DNA of 64,000 nucleotides from Methylocella tundrae (GTDB lineage Bacteria > Pseudomonadota > Alphaproteobacteria > Rhizobiales > Beijerinckiaceae): positions 62,001-126,000 of the forward strand of contig NZ_CABFMQ020000001.1 of assembly GCF_901905185.1 (NCBI RefSeq), given 5' to 3'. Below, piece by piece: positions 1 to 9,003 of this stretch (the first letter of the stretch is position 1; the number at the start of each line of letters is the position of its first letter). The translations under genes and the position numbers were made by a program. The notes under the pieces were generated by a model. That model had not been told where the DNA came from and ran no database searches. It saw nothing but the letters and a program-made list of their open reading frames with translations.

Positions 1-684
1 GACGCGGGAGCCGCGCCGGTGCAGTTTACCGGCCATGTTCATGAGGCAGCCGAGATCGCCGCCAAGAAGCAGGTCGGCCTGCGTCGATTCGATGTTTTTT
101 GCCTTCGCTTCGACGATCGCATTCGAGATCGACGGATATTTGACGCAGAATGTGCCGCCGAAGCCGCAGCAGGATTGAACCTCGGGCAGCGGCGTCAGGA
201 TCAAGCCTTCGACGTCGGCGAGAAGAGCGCGCGGCTGCCGTTCGACTTTGAGTTCGCGCAGGCCGGAACAGGTATCATGGTAAGTGGCGCTCGCCCGCAG
301 CTTCACGCCCTCGGGGCGATAGCGGCAAATGTCGACGAGGAAGCTGATCAGCTCATATCCCTTGGCCGCCAGATTTTCCGCGCGCGGGCGCCACAGAGGA
401 TCGTCTGCGAAAAGCTCCGGATAATGCAGCTTGATCATGCCCATGCAGGAGCCTGAAGGCGCCACGACATAATCGAAATCCTCGAAGGCGGCGATGACCT
501 TTTTGGCGATTTTGCGCGCGTCGGCCGAATCTCCCGAATTAAAGGCCGGCTGGCCGCAGCAGGTCTGAAGGCGTGGCGCAATCACCTCGCATCCGGCGCG
601 CTCCAGAAGGGCGAGCGCGGCGAACGCCATGCGCGGCCGGAACATATCGGCAAGGCATGTGACGAAAAGTCCGACCTTGAGCAT
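1..684 (-). CDS. lutA: LutA/YkgE-type (Fe-S)-binding protein, partial at left edge
   Basis: Member of the cysteine-rich-domain family that includes LutA, a component of the LutABC lactate-oxidation complex, and the GlcF/HdrB-like proteins. 228 codons are visible from an ATG at 684. The carboxy end lies outside the window. Two CCG-type cysteine motifs are seen, TCCGQPAFNSG in the first domain and SCCGFGGTF in the second, which is the family's double-CCG signature for binding a 4Fe-4S cluster. The protein starts without a signal peptide, so it should be cytoplasmic. It lies 65 bp downstream of, and in the same direction as, the lactate permease, so lactate import and oxidation probably share a transcript. 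LutB and LutC would be expected beyond the left edge. Glycolate oxidase iron-sulfur subunit is the main alternative; length and context favour LutA. Confidence 0.8.
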   Translation of the reverse strand, partial: MLKVGLFVTCLADMFRPRMAFAALALLERAGCEVIAPRLQTCCGQPAFNSGDSADARKIAKKVIAAFEDFDYVVAPSGSCMGMIKLHYPELFADDPLWRPRAENLAAKGYELISFLVDICRYRPEGVKLRASATYHDTCSGLRELKVERQPRALLADVEGLILTPLPEVQSCCGFGGTFCVKYPSISNAIVEAKAKNIESTQADLLLGGDLGCLMNMAGKLHRRGSRV

Positions 685-749
685 GGGCTTAATGCAGCAT
701 CATCCACGTGAATCATAGGCCTGCGGCGTTGCGAGGCAAGTTTTCTCGC

Positions 750-2381
750 TTAATGAACCGGAATCATCCACGGCGTGACATACTGCTGCACCAACACGAT
801 GAGCCCAAGCAGCAGGGTCAGCACAATGCTGTGCTTGAAAGTGCGCGCGAAGACCACGCCCTCCTGCCCTTTAAGATCGGTCACCGAAGCGCCGGTCGAA
901 ATGTTCTGCGGCGAGATCATCTTGCCCATCACCCCGCCCGAGGAGTTGGTGGCCGCGATGAGCACGGGATTGAGGCCAAGCTGATTGGCCGCCACGACCT
1001 GCAAGTTGCCAAACAGCGCGTTGCCTGATGTGTCGCTGCCGGAGAGGAACACCGCGATCCAGCCGAGGAACGGCGAGACAAGCGGAAAGATGAACCCCAT
1101 TGAGGCGACGCCAAGGCCCAGCGTGTAATTCAGCCCTGAGTAGTTCATCAGATAGGCGAGCCCCACGATCAGGGCGACGGTCAGAATGGCGAGTCGACTC
1201 TGCCGCCAGGTAGTGCCAATGCACCCGATGAACCGGCGAGGGCCGACGCCGACGAGGGCGGCGGTGAGGATCGTGGACAGCAGGATCGCGGTGCCTGTCG
1301 CCAGTGGCTGGAACACCCAGTTCGCGGCGTAAGGCTTGTTATTGTAGAGAGTGATAAGCACCTCATTGTGCAGGCCGGGCCATGGAATCGACTGCTGGCC
1401 GATCGTGAACACCTTGAGATGGGTCCAAACGATCACGACCGCCGAGACAATGAGCCAGGGCAGCCATCCCTGCCACGCGGACATCTGACTTCCATGCGCT
1501 TTCGGGGCGAGATCGGCGCCGCCTGTTTGAACGGTCCGGAGCGAAACCGAAAACTCCGGGTCGGGCGCGGGCTTCCAGACGCGGAGGAAAGCCAGCGTCG
1601 CGATCAACGCGGTGAGCGATGAGAGCACATCGGTCAGCGCATAGTCGAGATAGTTCGAGGAGACGAACTGGCCGAACGCAAAGCTGCCTCCCGCGACGGC
1701 CAGCACGGGCCACAAGGCGCGCACCGAGCGCATCCCGCCGTAGATCGCCATGACGTAGAACGGCAGCAGCATCGCTATAAACGGCAGCTGCCGCCCGATC
1801 ATGGCGCCGAGCGTCACCGGCGAGAGGCCTGTGACCTGGCCAAGCACCGTGACGGGCGCGCCGAGCGCGCCGAACGCGACGGGCGCCGTGTTGAAAATCA
1901 GCGTGAAGGTGAGCGCCTCGAGCGCCGGAAAGCCGACGAGGATCAGCAAGGCGCTGGTGATCGCGACCGGCGTGCCGAAGCCGGAGATGCCTTCGAGGAG
2001 ACAGCCGAAACAGAAGCCGATGACAACCAGCACGATTCGGCGGTCATTCGGCAGGTGGTTCAGAACCCAATCGCGGAACGCATCAAAACGGCCGGATATG
2101 ACCGAAATATTATAGAGCAACAGCGCGTTAAAGACGATCCACATCACCGGCCATAGAGCGAACACCGCGCCCGCGACAATGCTGTTGAGGGCGAGCGGGA
2201 CCGGAAATCGCCAGACGAGGACAGCGATGAAAAAGGCGACGACGAGTCCGCCCAGCGAGGCCTGCCATGCCGGGCGGCGCAACACGCCGAGCATGACCAG
2301 CACGACGACGATCGGCACAGCCGCGACCACAAAGGACAAGGCCAGGTTGCCCGCAACCGGCGTCAGCAATTGATGGAACAT
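750..2381 (-). CDS. lldP: L-lactate permease (LctP family)
   Basis: Proton-coupled lactate/glycolate importer of the inner membrane. 543 residues, the usual length for the LctP family, almost entirely hydrophobic with a dozen or so membrane segments. The carboxy-terminal third carries the conserved family stretch SGSDTSGNALFGNLQ followed by AATNSSGGVMGKMISPQNI. Another conserved loop reads EGISGFGTPVAI near residue 130. The start at 2381 has a strong GGAGG ribosome-binding site just upstream on the minus strand. It heads a lactate module with the lutA-like gene downstream. The 0.7-kb region upstream probably holds its promoter. Substrate choice (lactate versus glycolate) cannot be settled from sequence, but the LutA-type neighbour argues for lactate. 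Confidence 0.93.
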   Translation of the reverse strand: MFHQLLTPVAGNLALSFVVAAVPIVVVLVMLGVLRRPAWQASLGGLVVAFFIAVLVWRFPVPLALNSIVAGAVFALWPVMWIVFNALLLYNISVISGRFDAFRDWVLNHLPNDRRIVLVVIGFCFGCLLEGISGFGTPVAITSALLILVGFPALEALTFTLIFNTAPVAFGALGAPVTVLGQVTGLSPVTLGAMIGRQLPFIAMLLPFYVMAIYGGMRSVRALWPVLAVAGGSFAFGQFVSSNYLDYALTDVLSSLTALIATLAFLRVWKPAPDPEFSVSLRTVQTGGADLAPKAHGSQMSAWQGWLPWLIVSAVVIVWTHLKVFTIGQQSIPWPGLHNEVLITLYNNKPYAANWVFQPLATGTAILLSTILTAALVGVGPRRFIGCIGTTWRQSRLAILTVALIVGLAYLMNYSGLNYTLGLGVASMGFIFPLVSPFLGWIAVFLSGSDTSGNALFGNLQVVAANQLGLNPVLIAATNSSGGVMGKMISPQNISTGASVTDLKGQEGVVFARTFKHSIVLTLLLGLIVLVQQYVTPWMIPVH

Positions 2382-3089
2382 ATTTCCTCCCCGTTTTATT
2401 TCTTGTCGATCGTCTTGTTACGTGCGCGGAACAGTTCGGCAATTACGCGCGGTGCGGCGGCTCGCCGCGTCGAGTCGCGCGCGAGACAGGCAGCGTCGCT
2501 CATGGGCGCTTCAAAACCCATTCCTGATGACATTATCAAGACAGAGCCAGCGTGTGCGCTGGTTTTGGCGAAGGAGAGTGACCGACCCGAGGAGAGAAAG
2601 GAATGGCGGCTTGGCGAGGGAGAAGCGACGCTACGGGGGCGCCAAACGGATCACAGACCTGCCGCCACATTCGTGTTTTCTCCGCCAGGGCGATAAGTTT
2701 CGACCCTTCGCCAGTTTCAGAAGCCGCCTAAGAACGGCCTCCCGCATCGTTTGTTCGCGCATCCCCGCAGGGCGCCTTTTGTGCGCGGCGCGCACACGAA
2801 AGCAGCGTCAATTCTGCCGAAAGGATTCGCAGATAACTGAACCAGCGTGCATTTGTGGCAGGGGCGCGCGGCATGCGACGGTTTCAAGGTTATCGAAGGG
2901 AAGGTTGCTTGGCAAGACGCGCACTCGCCTCGTCGCGAGGCGCTATTTTTCGATCAGTCTGAAAGCGGATTTGGCCGCCAACGAATAATCATCTTGCCCT
3001 TGGATAGCCGCATCGGATAGAAACAGACAGAATAAATCCGAGAATTAAAGTATATATCTGGATTTTTATGTGAAATCAGGACGGCGAAT
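2382..3089. other. Intergenic region between divergent lldP and cysJ
   Basis: No convincing gene is seen in these 708 bp. Short reading frames here lack family motifs and good ribosome-binding sites. The part nearest cysJ (about 2985-3075) is clearly AT-richer than its surroundings and includes AATTAAAGTATATATC, a likely promoter zone for the sulfite reductase genes. No riboswitch or terminator could be recognised. Confidence 0.5.
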
Positions 3090-4946
3090 TTGCAACGCGT
3101 TGACCCCTCGAAGTTCCTAGGCCCCGGGCTGCTGAGCGCGCAGCAATGGGAGCAGCTCAATGCGCTCTCGGCGACTTTAAGCCCACGCCAGGCGCTTTGG
3201 CTCAGCGGCTATTTCGCCGGGATAGAAGCGGCCCGCGCCGAAACTTCGACGGCGCTCCCTGACGCGCCAGCGGCCTCGGTCACGCCGCCCCCGGAAATGG
3301 CGCCTTCGACGGCCGCCGCCGCGCGCACGCTGACAATCCTTTTCGGTTCGGAAACAGGCAACAGCGCCGCTCTCGCGCGGACCGCCGCCGCTGAAGCAAA
3401 GGCCCTCGGCCTTGAGGCGAGCGTCGTCGACATGGGCGACTATAAGCCGCGCCGCCTCAAGGAAGAGCAGGATCTTCTCATCATCGCAAGCACTTACGGC
3501 GAGGGCGACCCGCCGCAGCCGGCAATGGCGTTCTTTGAATTTCTCGAAGGACGCAAGGCGCCGACGCTGGAGGGCGTGCGTTTCGGCGTGCTGGCGCTCG
3601 GCGATTCAACCTACGAGAAATATTGCGAGGCCGGCAAGCGGCTCGACCGCCGCTTTGAAGAGCTTGGCGCGGAGCGGCTTATCCCGCGCGTCGACTGCGA
3701 CGTCGATTACGATGATCCGGCGGCCGCCTGGATCGCCGACGCGCTGGCGCGGCTTGCGCTGAGCGAGGGCAAATCGGCGCAGCACGCGATCGCCGCCGCC
3801 CTGACGAGCGCAAGGCCGGCGCCGGCCGTCTTCGACAAGCGCAACCCTTTCGCGGCGACGATCAATGACAATCTGATATTGACCAGCCGCGGCTCGACCA
3901 AGGAAACGCGTCATATCGAAGTTTCGTTGATGGGCTCGGGCCTCACTTATGAGCCAGGCGACGCGCTCGGGGTTTTTCCTCGCAACGATCCGGCCCTTGT
4001 CGAGAAGATCGGGGGCGTCCTCGGCCTTGATCTTTCGGCGCCGCTTGCGTTGAAGGACGGCGAGGCGCCGCTCGCCGAGGCGCTCGCGGCAAAATTTGAA
4101 ATCACCGCCGCGACGCCGCGGTTCATCGAACATTGGGCCGAGATTTCCGGCGCAACCGAGCTGAGCAAGCTCGCCGGCGACGATCACGCCGAAGCGCGCG
4201 CCGCCTATCTGCGCGAAAATCATATTATCGACGTCATCCGCGCCTTTCCGGCTCCCGGCGTTTCAGCCGAAGCTTTTTTGGCGGGCCTGAGGCCGCTGCA
4301 GCCGCGCCTTTATTCGATCGCGTCGAGCCTTGCAGCCAATCCCGGCGAAGCGCATCTCACGGTTTCCTCCGTGCGTTATATGCTGCACGGCGAGCCCCGC
4401 GCCGGCGTGGCGTCCGGCCATCTCGCCGATCGCGCCGCGCCGGACACGACGGCGCCGGTCTACATCCAGTCCAATCCGCATTTTCGCCTGCCGGCCGACG
4501 ACGTTCCGATCATCATGATCGGCGCCGGCACGGGCGTCGCGCCCTACCGGTCCTTCATGCAGGAGCGCGAAGCGCGCGGCGCCACAGGACGCTCGTGGCT
4601 ATTCTTCGGCGAGCGTAATTTCCGCACCGACTTTCTGTATCAGCTCGAGTGGCAGGCCTATCTCAAGGACAAGGTTTTGTCGCGCATGGACGTCGCCTTC
4701 TCGCGTGATCGGACCAACAAGGCATATGTGCAGCATCGGCTCGTCGAGGGCGGGCGCGAGGTCTTCGCATGGCTGGAGGAGGGCGCGCACGTCTACGTCT
4801 GCGGCGACGCGGCGAAGCTCGCGCCCGATGTGCACGCCGCTCTGATTTCCGTCGTCGAGACGCATGGCAAACGATCGCATGACGCGGCCGAGCACTATAT
4901 GCGCGGCTTGCTGAGCGATCATCGCTATCAGCGCGACGTCTATTGA
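3090..4946 (+). CDS. cysJ: Sulfite reductase [NADPH] flavoprotein (alpha) component
   Basis: Transfers electrons from NADPH through FAD and FMN to the sulfite reductase haemoprotein, in assimilatory sulfate reduction. 618 residues, close to the usual 600. Order of domains: a short amino-terminal helix region, a flavodoxin domain from about residue 81 (TILFGSETGNSAAL, the FMN phosphate loop), the FAD-binding domain with RLYSIASS, the NADPH domain with GAGTGVAPYRSF, and the family's terminal RYQRDVY. The only plausible start is TTG at 3090, preceded by AGGACGG; no in-frame ATG occurs until residue 70. The gene is followed after 10 bp by cysI, so both subunits are made together. Confidence 0.95.
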   Translation: MQRVDPSKFLGPGLLSAQQWEQLNALSATLSPRQALWLSGYFAGIEAARAETSTALPDAPAASVTPPPEMAPSTAAAARTLTILFGSETGNSAALARTAAAEAKALGLEASVVDMGDYKPRRLKEEQDLLIIASTYGEGDPPQPAMAFFEFLEGRKAPTLEGVRFGVLALGDSTYEKYCEAGKRLDRRFEELGAERLIPRVDCDVDYDDPAAAWIADALARLALSEGKSAQHAIAAALTSARPAPAVFDKRNPFAATINDNLILTSRGSTKETRHIEVSLMGSGLTYEPGDALGVFPRNDPALVEKIGGVLGLDLSAPLALKDGEAPLAEALAAKFEITAATPRFIEHWAEISGATELSKLAGDDHAEARAAYLRENHIIDVIRAFPAPGVSAEAFLAGLRPLQPRLYSIASSLAANPGEAHLTVSSVRYMLHGEPRAGVASGHLADRAAPDTTAPVYIQSNPHFRLPADDVPIIMIGAGTGVAPYRSFMQEREARGATGRSWLFFGERNFRTDFLYQLEWQAYLKDKVLSRMDVAFSRDRTNKAYVQHRLVEGGREVFAWLEEGAHVYVCGDAAKLAPDVHAALISVVETHGKRSHDAAEHYMRGLLSDHRYQRDVY

Positions 4947-4956
4947 GGATTTTGCG

Positions 4957-6693
4957 ATGACGAAGAGCCTGCCCCATCCGGACCGCAGCCGCGATATCTC
5001 CCAGCCGCTCGACAGGCTCAGCCCCGACGAGCGGATGAAGGTCAGAAGCGATTATCTGCGCGGCACGATCAAAGAGGGACTTCTCGACGCGATCACCGGC
5101 GCCGTCAGCGGCGAGGACAACGCCAAGCTCATGAAGTTCCACGGCATTTACGTGCAGGACGATCGCGACCTGCGCGACGAGAGGCGCCGCCAGAAGCTCG
5201 AACCAGCCTATTCCTTTCTGATCCGCCTGCGGCTTCCCGGCGGCGTCTGCACGCCCGCGCAATGGCGAAAGCTCGACGAACTCGCGCGGGCCTATGGCAA
5301 TGGCTCGCTGCGCGTGACGACCCGCCAGACGTTCCAGTTTCACTGGGTGTTGAAGAACGACCTCAAGGACACGATACGCGGCCTGCACGAGGTTCTGATC
5401 GACACCATCGCCGCCTGCGGCGACGTCGTGCGCGGCGTCATGGCCTCCGTCAATCCGGGCCTGTCTTCGCTGCACGCGGAGGTTTACGACGCGGCGAAGC
5501 GGCTCAGCGAACACGCCATGCCCAATATGCGCGCCTATCATGAGATCTGGTACGGCGAGGAGCGCGTTGCGACGTCGGAGCCCGAAGAGCCCTTCCTCGG
5601 CAAGCAATATCTGCCGAGAAAATTCAAGATCGGCTTCGTCATTCCGCCGATCAACGACATCGACGTCTATACGCAGGACCTCGGCTTCATCGCCATAGCC
5701 GAAAACGGCCGGCTTCAAGGCTTCAACATCACCATCGGCGGCGGCATGGGCCGCACCGATCAGGCGCCTGAAACCTATCCGCGGCTTGGCGACGTCATCG
5801 GATTCATTCCCAAGGACAGGCTGCTCGCGGCGACGGACGCGGTGATCGGCGTCCAGCGCGATCATGGCGATCGCGTGACGCGCGCCCATGCCCGCTTCAA
5901 ATATACGATCGACGATCTCGGGCTGGATTGGGTGAAGGCGGAGATTGAGCGGCGCATGGGCTTCGCGCTGGCGCCGGCGCGCCCCTTCGCCTTGACAACC
6001 AATGGCGACGCCTATGGCTGGGCCAAGGGCGAGGATGGCCGCCATCATTTCACGCTCTTCGTCGAGAACGGGCGGATCGTCAACCGCGAGAATCTCGCGC
6101 TTCTCGATGGTTTACGCGCCATTGCCGAGGTTCATCAGGGAACGTTCCGGCTGACGCCCAACCAGAATGTCGTGATCGCCGATATTCCGGAGAAGGAGAA
6201 ATCGAAGATCGCCGCACTGTTGAAGGCGTATGGGCTGGATCATCGCAATGACCAGAGCCTCTTGCGCCTCAACTCCATGGCCTGCGTCGCCCTGCCGACC
6301 TGCGGCCTCGCCATGGCCGAAAGCGAGCGCTATCTGCCCGCGTTGGTGACCAGGATCGAAAAAATCCTCGCGGCGAATGGGCTGGAGCAAGAACCGATCA
6401 CCATCCGTATGACCGGCTGCCCCAACGGCTGCGCAAGGCCGTATGTCGCCGAAATCGCCCTCACCGGCCGCGCGCCCGGAAAATACAACCTTTATTTCGG
6501 CGGCGGCTTCTTTGGCCAGCGCCTCAACAAGATGTATCTCGAAAACGTCGGCGAAGAGGCGATCCTCGCCGCGATCAGCGAGATCGCCGCTCATTATGCG
6601 CGCGACCGCACGCCCGGAGAACATTTCGGCGATTTCACCATCCGCGCCGGCTATGTGAAAGAGGTGCGCGCGGGGCGGGAGTTCAATGATTGA
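4957..6693 (+). CDS. cysI: Sulfite reductase haemoprotein (beta) component
   Basis: Reduces sulfite to sulfide at a coupled sirohaem/4Fe-4S centre, the last step before cysteine synthesis. 578 residues, normal for CysI. The cluster ligands are visible as CVALPTC (C-x5-C) and CPNGC (C-x3-C) in the carboxy-terminal third. The amino half holds the conserved TTRQTFQFHW (sulfite pocket) and the repeated ferredoxin-like nitrite/sulfite reductase half-domains. It is co-directional with cysJ and separated by 10 bp. A large open frame on the opposite strand here is a shadow. Assimilatory nitrite reductase is excluded by the partner flavoprotein. Confidence 0.95.
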   Translation: MTKSLPHPDRSRDISQPLDRLSPDERMKVRSDYLRGTIKEGLLDAITGAVSGEDNAKLMKFHGIYVQDDRDLRDERRRQKLEPAYSFLIRLRLPGGVCTPAQWRKLDELARAYGNGSLRVTTRQTFQFHWVLKNDLKDTIRGLHEVLIDTIAACGDVVRGVMASVNPGLSSLHAEVYDAAKRLSEHAMPNMRAYHEIWYGEERVATSEPEEPFLGKQYLPRKFKIGFVIPPINDIDVYTQDLGFIAIAENGRLQGFNITIGGGMGRTDQAPETYPRLGDVIGFIPKDRLLAATDAVIGVQRDHGDRVTRAHARFKYTIDDLGLDWVKAEIERRMGFALAPARPFALTTNGDAYGWAKGEDGRHHFTLFVENGRIVNRENLALLDGLRAIAEVHQGTFRLTPNQNVVIADIPEKEKSKIAALLKAYGLDHRNDQSLLRLNSMACVALPTCGLAMAESERYLPALVTRIEKILAANGLEQEPITIRMTGCPNGCARPYVAEIALTGRAPGKYNLYFGGGFFGQRLNKMYLENVGEEAILAAISEIAAHYARDRTPGEHFGDFTIRAGYVKEVRAGREFND

Positions 6694-6768
6694 GGGCTGC
6701 GTTTGGCGCGCCAGGAGCTCTCATCCTGTACTACCCGCGTTGATGAGCAGGGCGGCGCCCTCCGCCTA

Positions 6769-7704
6769 TCAACCCCCGAACGCCAGATAAGCCGAAATCG
6801 TCAGCAAGGATGCAATCGTCGAAAAGAGGATGACGGCGGAGGTGACGTCGGCCTCCCGCCGGTAATATTCGGCGAGCATGAAAGCGCCGGTGCCGGTCGG
6901 CAGCGCCGCCATCAGTACGGCCGTCCTGGCGGCGATCGGCGACAGGGCGAAGACGTATCGAGCCAGCAGCCAGGCAAGCGCGGGCTGGCCGACGAGTTTC
7001 AGGACGATGAGAAGGCCGACGGCGCCGTCATCGCGTTTTTTTGGCGCGCTCTTGCCGGCGAAAAACAATCCGAGCGCGACGAGCGCGCAAGGAGAGGCCG
7101 CGCCGCCGAGCAGCTTGAAGAATATTTCCGCGTGATCTGGAATTGCAAAGCCGGAAGCGGCGACGAGGGAGCCGAGCGCCGGCGCGATCACAAGCGGATT
7201 GCGCGCCAATGATCTGGCCACCTTCAGCGCCAGAGGCCCAACGCGTTTTTCGGCCTGCAGACCAATTTCAACCAGAATGATCGCGCCGCCGAAGAGGACG
7301 CAGGCGGTGAAGATCGTCGCGATGACGGCCCCGGTCTGGCTGGCCGGCCCGAGGGCGACAAGGCAGAGCGGAATGCCGATATAGCCGGTGTTGCCGTAAG
7401 CGGCGTTCAGCCCGTCGATGCTGGCGTCGGCGAGAGGCCGTCGCGCGCGCAGTCGAAGAGCGACGGTCACCGCGAAAGCGGCGGTACAGCTGAAGCCAAA
7501 GACGGCGATGAAGCCGGGCTGATACACAGCCGCCCAACTCGCATGGGCCATGATGTCAAATAGCAGCGCGGGCAGCGCCAGAAAAACAACGAAGCGGTTC
7601 AGTTCGCGCGAGGCGTCCGGCCCGAGCGCGCCGAGCCGCCGGCTGAGATAGCCGGTGAGGATCAGCGCGAAAATCGGGAAGACGACGCCGAAGGTAGAGA
7701 GCAT
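6769..7704 (-). CDS. AEC-family (auxin efflux carrier-type) permease
   Basis: Membrane transporter of the AEC/MleP family, which moves organic anions or similar solutes; the substrate is unknown. About 311 residues from ATG 7704 (MLSTFGVVFPIF), which fits the family and starts directly with the first membrane segment. An upstream in-frame ATG at 7767 would add 21 residues rich in Ala and Cys and overlap the flanking direct repeat, so I prefer the internal start. About ten hydrophobic segments are visible, with the family's AYGNTGYIGIPL motif in the middle. It is convergent with cysI and lies directly downstream of the inserted 345-residue gene on the same strand. Confidence 0.85.
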   Translation of the reverse strand: MLSTFGVVFPIFALILTGYLSRRLGALGPDASRELNRFVVFLALPALLFDIMAHASWAAVYQPGFIAVFGFSCTAAFAVTVALRLRARRPLADASIDGLNAAYGNTGYIGIPLCLVALGPASQTGAVIATIFTACVLFGGAIILVEIGLQAEKRVGPLALKVARSLARNPLVIAPALGSLVAASGFAIPDHAEIFFKLLGGAASPCALVALGLFFAGKSAPKKRDDGAVGLLIVLKLVGQPALAWLLARYVFALSPIAARTAVLMAALPTGTGAFMLAEYYRREADVTSAVILFSTIASLLTISAYLAFGG

Positions 7705-7759
7705 GTTGCGCCTGGTCGGGAGCGAGGAGCCGCGGCAAGGCTTAGCCGCTGCGGCGCAA

Positions 7760-7821
7760 CAATCCAACGGCGATCAGTGGCGGGAGCCGGATCAAATTCC
7801 GGCGCCGTCGTGGAAGTCTTC
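7760..7821. repeat. 62-bp direct repeat, left copy (copy of the cysE 3' end)
   Basis: This segment is repeated at 8942-9003 in the same orientation with 60 of 62 positions identical by eye (differences at the AACGG/AGCGG and GGAAG/GGAAA positions). The right copy is the last codons, stop and immediate downstream sequence of the serine acetyltransferase gene. The left copy supplies the last residues (DFHDGAGI) and stop codon of the 345-residue gene. The arrangement is what site-specific insertion at a gene's 3' end would leave, an attL/attR-like pair, though no integrase is present. Confidence 0.85.
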
Positions 7822-8829
7822 ACATTCACCGGGATAGGCACCCGAGTCGGCCATCTCTGCAAGATCAGAGGGGCTAGGAGCACGATAGCCCGCCGCTCGA
7901 CAATGCTCAAAAAGCGAATCCCGTGTCTTCATGACAAAATTACGCAAATGGGGTTCAGCGTAGAGAGGCTCCACACTGTCCCACCAAAGAATGACGAGAG
8001 CAGAGATCCTTCTGTCCATGTTTCGGAGATATGCGGGATCGGTCGGTATGATGCTTGCAAAAATGTGCTCCACGATACAGTGGATGTAGACGAGGAGATA
8101 AGGCAGGCGGCTATAGAGATAGCGCCACTGTGTCAGCATGCTGCCCGCATCCGAGAAGATAAAGTTAATGTTCAGCGGCTCGGTACGGATAGCTTTATGA
8201 GTCGCAAATAGGTGCATAGCCTTGTTGCAAACACCATCGAATCCATCCCGTGCTTCCTTGTCGTATCGAAGTCGAGCAAGGTATTCAGCATTGAAACGGT
8301 GGTCTTCCTCCAACGCACTAAGAACCTTCTTGATCCTCTCATTATGGACATTTATGCCTCCTGCTGCTTGGCTGTAAAGCTTCGCCGGGTCTGAGGTCAA
8401 TTTTTGAGCGAAGTCGTGTTGATTAGCTATGATACACTCAAGAAGGAACACACTCTCTTGGAGAGGCTTACGCACCAACATGAAAGTGATGTTCAGCTTT
8501 CCTTTTCGCGACGCCTCTAAAGCCTCGTAGAAGCAGTGGAGCATGTCGCCAAGCACAGCTGGGAAGACGATGGTAGTAAGAAGGTTAGCGCGCTCATCCA
8601 CACGGCTAGACTGCTCCAGCCAGACGAAGATGTCGTCCGCTTTCTCCAAATCCGAGCGATCCGCTTCATCGCGGAACTGGATAACCGATTTGAAAGCTGA
8701 AGCTTTTTGACCGGAGATAAGTAACTGTGTCAGCACGTCATGTACAGTGAAGCACAGCTGATGCGCCACCATATGGACGACCGGCAGGCGTGTGTTTGCC
8801 CTATTCGCTAACGATGAATATTGCCGCAT
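7792..8829 (-). CDS. Hypothetical protein in an inserted AT-richer segment
   Basis: 345 residues, not recognised. It looks soluble and mainly helical, with no signal peptide or membrane segment, and begins MRQYSSLANRANTR. Base composition differs from the neighbours. Two sample 60-base lines (8341 and 8461) count 30 and 29 G+C, whereas line 9121 in the adjacent gene counts 42. The last nine residues, EDFHDGAGI, are identical to the end of the neighbouring serine acetyltransferase, because the reading frame runs into a copy of that gene's 3' end. This points to horizontal acquisition by insertion at the cysE terminus. A role in defence or regulation would be speculation. No partner genes lie inside the repeat-bounded segment. 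Confidence 0.7.
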   Translation of the reverse strand: MRQYSSLANRANTRLPVVHMVAHQLCFTVHDVLTQLLISGQKASAFKSVIQFRDEADRSDLEKADDIFVWLEQSSRVDERANLLTTIVFPAVLGDMLHCFYEALEASRKGKLNITFMLVRKPLQESVFLLECIIANQHDFAQKLTSDPAKLYSQAAGGINVHNERIKKVLSALEEDHRFNAEYLARLRYDKEARDGFDGVCNKAMHLFATHKAIRTEPLNINFIFSDAGSMLTQWRYLYSRLPYLLVYIHCIVEHIFASIIPTDPAYLRNMDRRISALVILWWDSVEPLYAEPHLRNFVMKTRDSLFEHCRAAGYRAPSPSDLAEMADSGAYPGECEDFHDGAGI

Positions 8830-8941
8830 TTTATCTCAGGATGATTAGCGTGGCAGTCTGATCATAGCTGAAATGGCGATTAGTGGCCATCTCACAGGTT
8901 AGGGCGATAAGCTTCAGCCAGCCTTCACTGCTGCCACGCAG

Positions 8942-9003
8942 CAATCCAGCGGCGATCAGTGGCGGGAGCCGGATCAAATTCCGGCGCCGTCGTGGAAATC
9001 TTC
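8942..9003. repeat. 62-bp direct repeat, right copy (cysE 3' end)
   Basis: Right member of the pair described at 7760-7821, with a spacing of 1182 bp between corresponding bases. It spans the last ten codons of the serine acetyltransferase gene, its TGA at 8974-8976, and about 32 bp downstream. Because the transferase frame stays intact, an insertion here would be neutral to the host. Confidence 0.85.

Noticed and set aside
4663..6048. 461-residue reading frame on the - strand
   Set aside because: Antisense to cysJ and cysI; the tail is an Arg-rich low-complexity run.
7760..9003. Insertion sequence or transposon
   Set aside because: No transposase, no terminal inverted repeats and no short target duplications; the flanks are long direct repeats of a gene end.
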